A DNA stretch of 5,415 nt, taken from contig JAEWEH010000344.1 in NCBI GenBank assembly GCA_023389535.1, positions 1 through 5,415 of the forward strand, read 5' to 3'. Below the pieces are notes generated by a model, which worked only from the letters and a program-made list of their open reading frames with translations, had not been told where the DNA came from and did no database searches. A program made the position numbers and the translations under genes. This DNA comes from Pseudomonadota bacterium. GTDB taxonomy: Bacteria; Pseudomonadota; Gammaproteobacteria; Burkholderiales; Burkholderiaceae_B. Shown here piece by piece: positions 1 through 5,415 of the stretch (its first letter is position 1; each line of letters starts with the position of its first letter).

Positions 1-1
1 T

Positions 2-148
2 ACGACCGTACGTGTTCCGGCAATAGAAATGGGCGTGGCCGCAGCCGATTATCTGGTATCCGTATTGGAGGGCAAACACGTTTCCGATCACACCGAGTTC
101 GAGGCAGAGCTGATTGTGCGGGGGTCCACCGCTCCACCTCCACGCTGA
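2..148 (+). CDS. LacI-family transcriptional regulator, C-terminal end only
   Basis: The reading frame enters from the left edge and ends at TGA 146-148, giving 48 residues. They match the end of the periplasmic-binding-protein-like effector domain of LacI/GalR regulators: a VRVPAIEMG stretch, an AAADYL helix, an LEG turn, then the closing strand ELIVRGSTAPP. The ending 'elvvRgStapp' is a hallmark of this family. The DNA-binding and most of the sugar/effector-binding parts lie outside the window, so the ligand cannot be judged. The gene converges on the dehydrogenase operon with a 224-bp gap, so it is probably not part of that operon. It may control a different transport or catabolic unit to the left. 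Confidence 0.85.
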   Translation, partial: TTVRVPAIEMGVAAADYLVSVLEGKHVSDHTEFEAELIVRGSTAPPPR

Positions 149-183
149 CAGCCCTTCCCCGCTCGTGGGCAATAAGGCGCCCC

Positions 184-270
184 ATGGAGCTGTCCAATGA
201 GCGCCATGATCCCGCAGTGCTGTATTTCGTGGGGATTGAGCATGAAGCCCTCAACATCAAACGCTATTGA
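184..270 (+). CDS. Doubtful 28-codon ORF, possible gene remnant
   Basis: A frame runs from ATG 184 to TGA 268-270. Its composition is protein-like, with a hydrophobic stretch AVLYFVGIE near the middle. No convincing ribosome binding site precedes the ATG. The same frame is open leftwards to the window edge, where it is only a shadow of the LacI-family gene. The YFVGI-x-LNI pattern is loosely reminiscent of the start of IS110-type transposases (YFVGIDvskdtLnI), but the similarity is too short to name it. It could be a degraded remnant or chance. It is listed because it is the only plausible coding content in this gap. Confidence 0.12.
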   Translation: MELSNERHDPAVLYFVGIEHEALNIKRY

Positions 271-274
271 ACAA

Positions 275-333
275 TGGCTGTCGCCATAGCCGGACTGCGT
301 CCCAAACAGATGAGCCAGTCCGCGCGACAGCCA
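275..333 (-). terminator. Large interrupted hairpin, candidate 3' end of the operon
   Basis: A perfect 10-bp outer stem pairs TGGCTGTCGC (275-284) with GCGACAGCCA (324-333). A perfect 7-bp inner stem pairs CGGACTG (291-297) with CAGTCCG (316-322). Asymmetric bulges of 6 nt and 1 nt separate the stems, and the apical loop is 18 nt. The structure begins 39 nt past the stop codon of the last operon gene, between two convergent genes. Read on the minus strand it is followed by TTGTTC, only a weak T-run. It could therefore be an imperfect intrinsic terminator, a 3'-end stabiliser, or an unrelated inverted repeat. The pairing is plain in the sequence; the role is inferred. Confidence 0.5.
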
Positions 334-372
334 GCGAGGCCTTGACCTGGGCCTATTAAATCTTTGTCCCCA

Positions 373-1374
373 TTACGGCAGCAACACGATCTTCGCTGAC
401 GCCGCACGGCCCTCGGCCAAGTCATTGAATGCGGCTGCGCCGTCGTCCAGACGGCGGGTTTCGACCCAGTCCAGGTCGCCGAAGATCCCCCTATGCAATG
501 CTTTGACCGTCGCCCGCAGGTCGGCCGTGGTGTATGTGTAGGTACCCAGCAAAGTGATTTCCGCGAGCGTGAGCTTGCGCATGTCGATCTCGCTGGCCCA
601 GTCCTGCAGCCCGATATGCATCACCACGCCACCCGGCTTGACGGCGGCGAGCGCCATGCCGCGGGTTTTAGCACCACCCACTGCGTCAATCACAAAATCA
701 AAGCTGTTTTCGGGGGGCATCTTTTCCAGTGGGTTGAGCGGGACACAGCCCGCATGCCGTTCGGCCGATCGCCTTCTTAGCGGGTTGACCTCGGCCAAGA
801 CCACATCCCGGCAACCGTAGGCCTTCAACAGCAAGGCGGATAACAGGCCAATGGCGCCGCCTCCCACCACCAGGCTGCGGCATTCCGGCAAGGGACGGTT
901 CAATGCCCGCATCGATAGATTCAGGGCATGCAAAGCGGTAGCGGCGGGCTCGGTCAGCGCGGCGCGAACGGGGTCCAGTTCCTGCGGCAGGTCTACCAGC
1001 GACGACGCGGGTATGGACATGAATTCGGCAAAAGCGCCCGGGCGCGTCATGCCCACCATAGTCCGGTTGCTGCACAGATTATCGCGCCCTTGCACGCAAT
1101 ATTCGCAGCGGCCGCAGGTGATGAGCGGATTGGCGGTCACGCGTGTGCCGGGCCTGATGCCGGCCAGGGAACTATCGACAATGGTGCCCGCCAGCTCGTG
1201 GCCCAACACCAGCCCGGGCTGACGGCGCGGATCGTGCCCGTGATAGGCATGCAGGTCGGACCCGCAAATGCCGACAGCATCGATTTTCAGCACGACCTCG
1301 TCGGGCATCAGTGCAGGATAAGGCCGGTCCTGAATTTCCATCCGATTGGGCTCTGCGTAAACCAGGGCTCGCAT
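373..1374 (-). CDS. hpsP: Zinc-dependent medium-chain dehydrogenase, probable DHPS 2-dehydrogenase HpsP
   Basis: This 333-residue protein is a complete zinc alcohol dehydrogenase of the MDR superfamily. The catalytic zinc site is visible as C37 in GICGSD, the GHE motif at 58-60 and E142 in TEPA. The structural zinc site has the four cysteines C87, C90, C93 and C101. The Rossmann motif GGGAIG lies at about 171-176, with an acidic residue (E195) at the end of the second strand, which favours NAD+. The start is set by AAGGAG six bases upstream. That Shine-Dalgarno overlaps the stop codon of the preceding SDR gene (only 10 bp between the genes), so the two are probably translationally coupled. 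By sequence alone it could be any sorbitol/threonine-dehydrogenase-like MDR. The HpsP assignment rests on sitting last in an HpsN-SDR-MDR operon. In that pathway HpsP, with HpsO, acts on C2 of dihydroxypropanesulfonate to interconvert its enantiomers in the cytoplasm. Confidence 0.72.
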   Translation of the reverse strand: MRALVYAEPNRMEIQDRPYPALMPDEVVLKIDAVGICGSDLHAYHGHDPRRQPGLVLGHELAGTIVDSSLAGIRPGTRVTANPLITCGRCEYCVQGRDNLCSNRTMVGMTRPGAFAEFMSIPASSLVDLPQELDPVRAALTEPAATALHALNLSMRALNRPLPECRSLVVGGGAIGLLSALLLKAYGCRDVVLAEVNPLRRRSAERHAGCVPLNPLEKMPPENSFDFVIDAVGGAKTRGMALAAVKPGGVVMHIGLQDWASEIDMRKLTLAEITLLGTYTYTTADLRATVKALHRGIFGDLDWVETRRLDDGAAAFNDLAEGRAASAKIVLLP

Positions 1375-1384
1375 AATGGGCTCC

Positions 1385-2152
1385 TTATCTGGCCGTGTAG
1401 CCGCCGTCTATCATGATGGTCTGCCCCGTGATGTAGGACGAAGCGTCGCTGGCCAGGAATACCGCCAGCCCATACATGTCTGTCAGTTCGCCGTTGCGGC
1501 CCGCACACGTCAGGGCCGCATTGCGTGCAGCGAGTTCGGGGTTGGCAAAAACCGCCTCGGTCAAGGGGGTGCGGAAAAAGCCTGGCCCTATCGCGTTGCA
1601 AGTAATGCCATGCGCAGACCATTCCTGGGCGATGGCGCGCGTCAGCTGCACCACGCCGCCCTTGCCGGCACCGTAGGGAGCGCTATTGGCGAATGCCCGG
1701 TAGGACTGCAACGAGGCGATGTTGACGATGCGCCCCCAGCCGCGCTGTTTCATGGCCGGGGCCAGTGCCTGAGTCAGGAAAAACGGGGCGCCCAAATGCA
1801 GGGCCAACTGGCGGTTCCAGGTTTCCGGCGTGATATCGGCAAAGGCCTGACGCAAATTGACGCCTGCGGCATTGACCAGGATATCGATGCGGCCGTGCCG
1901 GCCCGCAATAGCCGCAGCCTCGTCCGGTATACGGTGAGTGTGGGCCAGGTCGCATACCTGCCAGGCCGCGTCGATGCCATCGGCCTGCATGCGTTCAGCC
2001 GCCGATTGCAGCTCCAATTCGCGCCGCGCCGCCAGCACGACACGCGCCCCTGCCAGGCCCAGGGCCCGGGCGATGGCTTCGCCCAACCCTGAATTGCCGC
2101 CAGTCACCAGCGCCGTGCGCCCAGTCAAGTCAAAGAGTTTCTGGATGTCCAT
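1385..2152 (-). CDS. hpsO: Short-chain dehydrogenase, probable DHPS 2-dehydrogenase HpsO
   Basis: This is a 255-residue classical SDR of normal length. It shows the cofactor motif TGGNSGLG (17-24), D68 for adenine contact, NAAG (94-97), S147, the catalytic Y160-x3-K164 pair and a PG motif after the sixth strand (GPGFF). The second strand ends in AARR (41-44) with no acidic residue. That is compatible with NADP(H), unlike the MDR partner, which has E195. The usual catalytic-tetrad Asn (WDxxxxxN-L pattern) is His at 119 (LHLGAPFF). The start has GAGGAG nine bases upstream. It lies 82 bp after the HpsN gene and 10 bp before the MDR gene in one operon. In known DHPS degraders HpsO oxidises or reduces C2 of DHPS, making sulfo-hydroxyacetone as the shared intermediate with HpsP. 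The SDR call is certain; the substrate is inferred from neighbours. Confidence 0.75.
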   Translation of the reverse strand: MDIQKLFDLTGRTALVTGGNSGLGEAIARALGLAGARVVLAARRELELQSAAERMQADGIDAAWQVCDLAHTHRIPDEAAAIAGRHGRIDILVNAAGVNLRQAFADITPETWNRQLALHLGAPFFLTQALAPAMKQRGWGRIVNIASLQSYRAFANSAPYGAGKGGVVQLTRAIAQEWSAHGITCNAIGPGFFRTPLTEAVFANPELAARNAALTCAGRNGELTDMYGLAVFLASDASSYITGQTIMIDGGYTAR

Positions 2153-2234
2153 CCGGGTTGGCTCCTCGGGCTCCGCACTTCCGTACGGGGGAAATGAGTC
2201 TGTACAGCAGGCTTGGATGCGTTGCCGGCGAGTG

Positions 2235-3575
<1,341 letters not shown>

Positions 3576-3593
3576 CTATGGATAATGAAGCGA

Positions 3594-4541
3594 CTACTGT
3601 GGCCCTGAAGCAGGACTGGTGGGTGCCGCGTCTGCGGCAGGTGACATGTCAGGCCAGGGCCCCATTCCTGCCAGTTGGCGCAGAATCAGCAGCATGGCAG
3701 TGCAATCCTGGTCAGCACGCCCCAAGGCTGGAGCCATGCCGAATAGCTCCAGCGCGCTGGCTCCCAAAAATAGAGGCGTACCGAGCTCGTGGCCCAGGCT
3801 CAAACCCAGCGACAAATCTTTATGCCCCAACGACAGCGGGAAATCGGGCGTGACATCGCCCGCCAGTACTTTCCTGGGATAGTTGACATTGATCTGCCCG
3901 CGGCCTGCGGCGGTGTTCTGCAGGACTTCCACCGCAGCGGCGATGTGTATGCCCGCTTTCTCCGCCATGGTGAGTGTCTCGGCGGTCAGTACCATGCTGA
4001 CCATAGACATATAGTTATTGGCGACTTTCATGCGTATGCCGCTGCCCAGCGGGCCCATGTGCAATACTTTATCGGCGAAGGCATCGAATATCGGCCTCGC
4101 CTCGTTCACATCATCAGATGTTCCGCCCGCCATGACCAACAACTTGCCCGCATGGGCATCGGCAGGCGTGCGGCCGACCGGGGCGTCTACCATGCGTAGG
4201 CCCTGCGCGTTCAGGGCCGCGGCAATGTCCATACTGGTGCGCGGCAGGATGGTGCTCATTTCCAGCACCAAGGCGCCACGCCGGGCATGCGCGACCACCC
4301 CTTGCTCGCCCAGCAAGGCCGCGCGCACATGCTCGTCTTTGGGCAGCATGGTGATCAACACGTCCGCCCCTTCGCAAGCCTGCGCCATACCGGTACAAGC
4401 ATGCCCGCCAGCGTCTTCCAGCGCAGCCGTGCGGCTGGCGTCCAGATCGTAGCCTTGTACGCGGAAACCGGCCTGTGCAAGATGCCCGGCCATGGGGCCG
4501 CCCATGGTGCCCAGCCCGATAAAGCCTACGGTTGGTCTCAT
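3594..4541 (-). CDS. YihU-like beta-hydroxyacid dehydrogenase, candidate sulfolactaldehyde reductase
   Basis: This 315-residue protein belongs to the 3-hydroxyisobutyrate dehydrogenase family and is a little longer than usual because of an Ala/Pro-rich tail after about residue 293. The N-terminal Rossmann motif GLGTMG (9-14) is followed by D32 at the end of the second strand, favouring NAD(H). Catalytic Lys is K172 in MKVANNYMS, with N175 and N176, and the later HKD (240-242) contacts the cofactor. The signature loop usually reading DAPVSGG reads DAPVGRTPADA (119-129), as in E. coli YihU (DVPVGRTSANA), where this loop helps bind the sulfonate of 3-sulfolactaldehyde. The ATG at 4541 places the Rossmann strand at residue 4, as in YihU. 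An in-frame GTG at 4559 is possible but lacks a ribosome site. It is the first gene of the operon, upstream of hpsN. The likely reaction is sulfolactaldehyde to/from DHPS; direction and exact substrate are inferred. Confidence 0.78.
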   Translation of the reverse strand: MRPTVGFIGLGTMGGPMAGHLAQAGFRVQGYDLDASRTAALEDAGGHACTGMAQACEGADVLITMLPKDEHVRAALLGEQGVVAHARRGALVLEMSTILPRTSMDIAAALNAQGLRMVDAPVGRTPADAHAGKLLVMAGGTSDDVNEARPIFDAFADKVLHMGPLGSGIRMKVANNYMSMVSMVLTAETLTMAEKAGIHIAAAVEVLQNTAAGRGQINVNYPRKVLAGDVTPDFPLSLGHKDLSLGLSLGHELGTPLFLGASALELFGMAPALGRADQDCTAMLLILRQLAGMGPWPDMSPAADAAPTSPASGPQ

Positions 4542-4600
4542 AGCGCCCCCATGCTGCACATGATGGCCGCTGTTCTGAAGCCTGCTGTCCGAAATGCCAT
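4538..4600 (-). CDS. Candidate 20-codon leader ORF overlapping the operon's first gene
   Basis: A short ORF starts at ATG 4600 and ends at TGA 4540-4538. Its stop overlaps the start codon of the YihU-like gene as ATGA, the classic layout for translational coupling. A perfect AGGAGG (4614-4609) lies eight bases before its ATG, whereas the downstream gene has only a weak GGGGGC before its own start. The peptide begins MAFRTAGFRT and ends SMGAL. It has no recognisable domain and no run of one regulatory amino acid. It may deliver ribosomes to the dehydrogenase start rather than make a functional peptide. The layout is seen directly; translation is inferred. Confidence 0.45.
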   Translation of the reverse strand: MAFRTAGFRTAAIMCSMGAL

Positions 4601-4704
4601 GGAGCCGTCCTCCTGCCCTTCGTTGAGGGCTGTAGCGTCCTTACACTAAAAGCTGCCGGTACTTCAAGAAGCGCAGGGTTGTCTCGTCTATCTGCTTAAA
4701 ATTA

Positions 4705-4735
4705 TTGTGTTGTATCGTTATATGATTTTTATAAT
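4705..4735 (+). promoter_or_regulatory. Candidate promoter of the IclR-family gene
   Basis: A perfect TATAAT (4730-4735) lies in the AT-rich patch. The best upstream partner is TTGTGT (4705-4710), at a long 19-base spacing, so the -35 part is weak. Transcription would begin near 4742, leaving an untranslated leader of about 165 nt with a GC-rich hairpin. The -10 box shares bases with the opposing promoter, so the two units probably cannot fire freely at once. Confidence 0.35.
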
Positions 4736-4740
4736 ATCAC
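4717..4740. promoter_or_regulatory. Imperfect palindrome over both -10 boxes, candidate operator
   Basis: The left arm GTTATATGAT (4717-4726) and right arm ATAATATCAC (4731-4740) match as inverted repeats at 8 of 10 positions around a TTTT centre. The site sits in a stretch that is only about 22% GC (4691-4740) in a GC-rich window, and covers the -10 regions of both divergent promoters. IclR-family proteins typically bind short palindromes in the shared promoter region of their own and the target gene, so this is the natural candidate site. Binding itself is inferred. Confidence 0.42.
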
Positions 4741-4758
4741 ATACTGATCTGCAAACAA
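4731..4758 (-). promoter_or_regulatory. Candidate sigma-70 promoter of the dehydrogenase operon
   Basis: On the minus strand TTGTTT (4758-4753) and TATTAT (4736-4731) are separated by 16 bases. The -10 box matches the consensus at five of six positions and the -35 box at three, so it is a modest promoter of the kind that needs regulation. Transcription would start near 4724, giving a leader of about 180 nt to the YihU-like gene and about 120 nt to the leader ORF. It overlaps the divergent promoter and the palindrome at 4717-4740. Confidence 0.4.
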
Positions 4759-4765
4759 GCGATTT

Positions 4766-4781
4766 CGCGAGCTGACTCGCG
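4766..4781 (+). promoter_or_regulatory. GC-rich stem-loop in the regulator's leader
   Basis: A perfect 6-bp inverted repeat, CGCGAG and CTCGCG, flanks a CTGA loop. If transcription starts near 4742 it lies about 25 nt into the IclR-gene leader. No T-run follows, so it is not an ordinary intrinsic terminator. It might act on RNA stability or be a second protein-binding palindrome. The remaining leader from 4782 to 4907 shows nothing else that I can support. Confidence 0.25.
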
Positions 4782-4907
4782 GCAAGAAAGCCCGGCCCTC
4801 AAGTTGTTTCCACGTGCACGATGCGTCCGCCTTGCGCCGGCTTGCTTGACCCCAAGGTAATTCAAGGCCAAACTGGGCCGGCCGCAGCGAATGACTTTTA
4901 GAAACAT

Positions 4908-5415
4908 ATGTCTGACACCATACCCACCGTTCCCATGAAACGTAAAACCGCGGAAGGCGCCGATACCAGCAACGCGGGCGCTCTATCCAAGGCCCTGGAT
5001 GTGCTGGAAATGGTAATGAGCTCCCCCTATCCGCCATCGGCAGCCCACATCACCGATGAACTGAAGCTGCCCCGCCCCACTACCAATCGCATCCTGAGCC
5101 ACCTGGTACGCCTGAATTTCTTGAAGCGGGATTTGAAGCAGCGCCAACTCATTGAAGGCGACCGCCTGCTGAAGCTGGCCCTGAACGTCATCGCCCACGC
5201 TACGCAACGCGGGCCGTCCCATGAAATCCTGCGCGAGCTTTCAGGTCGGACCCAGGAGACCTGCAATGTGGGCGCCATTGCTTCGGGTCGAATCCGCTAT
5301 ATCGATAGGGTCGAAGCTCAGTGGCCTTTATCGTTGCGCCTGGAACCAGGCAGCGAAGTCCCCCTGCACTGCACCGCAATCGGCAAGCTGCTGCTCAGCA
5401 ACCTGCCTGCACCGC
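4908..5415 (+). CDS. IclR-family transcriptional regulator, N-terminal part
   Basis: The 169 residues before the right edge hold an N-terminal extension of about 23 residues. A winged helix-turn-helix follows (ALSKALDVLEMV from about 25, with the recognition helix around PRPTTNRILSHL, 55-66). Next comes the start of the IclR effector domain: ETCNVGAI, GRIRYIDRVE, then the family hallmark PLHCTAIGKLLL (152-163). Roughly the last 80-90 residues are missing. An in-frame TAG at 4899-4901 rules out earlier starts. ATG 4908 lacks a clear Shine-Dalgarno, and ATG 4935 is a less likely alternative. It is divergent from the dehydrogenase operon across a shared promoter region, the usual layout for an IclR protein and its target. 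It is therefore the probable regulator of DHPS catabolism, with DHPS, sulfolactate or a related compound as the likely effector. Confidence 0.9.
   Translation, partial: MSDTIPTVPMKRKTAEGADTSNAGALSKALDVLEMVMSSPYPPSAAHITDELKLPRPTTNRILSHLVRLNFLKRDLKQRQLIEGDRLLKLALNVIAHATQRGPSHEILRELSGRTQETCNVGAIASGRIRYIDRVEAQWPLSLRLEPGSEVPLHCTAIGKLLLSNLPAP

Noticed and set aside
337..354. Short inverted repeat AGGCC...GGCCT as a terminator for the LacI-type gene
   Set aside because: It has only five pairs with an eight-base loop, and no proper T-run follows directly. It is too weak to call.
928..1416. Plus-strand frame of 162 codons opposite the MDR gene
   Set aside because: It is antisense to the zinc-site and N-terminal coding part of the MDR. 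Its composition is not protein-like and no family is recognisable.
1376..2092. Long plus-strand frame of 238 codons opposite the SDR gene
   Set aside because: It is the antisense shadow of a well-supported SDR with all motifs intact. It has no ribosome site or recognisable domain; such frames are common in GC-rich DNA.
3789..4452. Overlapping plus-strand frames opposite the YihU-like gene
   Set aside because: They are antisense frames across conserved dehydrogenase motifs; the minus-strand protein explains the sequence.
4542..4559. GTG start at 4559 for the YihU-like gene, adding six residues
   Set aside because: No Shine-Dalgarno precedes it. The ATG at 4541 gives the N-terminus expected for the family and makes the ATGA overlap with the leader ORF.
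4729..5037. Minus-strand frame of 102 codons across the IclR start
   Set aside because: It runs through the promoter region and the start of the regulator gene, with no domain and no ribosome site. The plus-strand IclR protein is clear.

Overview
The window is GC-rich, apart from one short AT-rich regulatory patch. Codon usage, gene style and protein sequences look like a betaproteobacterium of the order Burkholderiales, possibly an Alcaligenaceae/Bordetella/Achromobacter-like organism. That placement is an inference from style; no marker gene is present.

Layout. (1) Positions 2-148, plus strand: the 3' end of a LacI-family regulator gene, which belongs to a neighbouring unit. (2) Positions 149-372: a convergent intergenic gap holding a large interrupted hairpin (275-333), probably the operon's 3' end, and a doubtful 28-codon ORF. 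(3) Positions 4541 down to 373, minus strand: a tight four-gene catabolic operon. In transcription order it encodes a YihU-like beta-hydroxyacid dehydrogenase, a histidinol-dehydrogenase-like enzyme recognised as HpsN, a short-chain dehydrogenase (probable HpsO) and a zinc medium-chain dehydrogenase (probable HpsP). (4) Positions 4538-4907: the divergent control region. It holds a 20-codon leader ORF with a perfect AGGAGG that ends in an ATGA overlap with the first operon gene. It also holds overlapping back-to-back promoters in the AT-rich patch, an imperfect 24-bp palindrome covering both -10 boxes, and a GC-rich hairpin in the regulator's leader. (5) Positions 4908-5415, plus strand: the 5' part of an IclR-family regulator, cut by the window edge.

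How the genes fit together. HpsN, HpsO and HpsP are the established set for growth on 2,3-dihydroxypropane-1-sulfonate (DHPS, sulfopropanediol), a product of sulfoquinovose breakdown and an algal metabolite. HpsO and HpsP are thought to interconvert the DHPS enantiomers through the 2-keto intermediate, and HpsN oxidises (R)-DHPS in two NAD+ steps through sulfolactaldehyde to (R)-sulfolactate. The fourth enzyme carries the GRT loop of the E. coli sulfolactaldehyde reductase YihU in place of the family's usual SGG loop. It is therefore a candidate for the sulfolactaldehyde/DHPS step itself. An HpsNOP operon headed by a YihU-type enzyme and read divergently from an IclR regulator is the most interesting thing here. 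Uptake genes and the sulfolactate-desulfonating enzyme (for example SuyAB) are not in the window and would be expected nearby or elsewhere in the genome.
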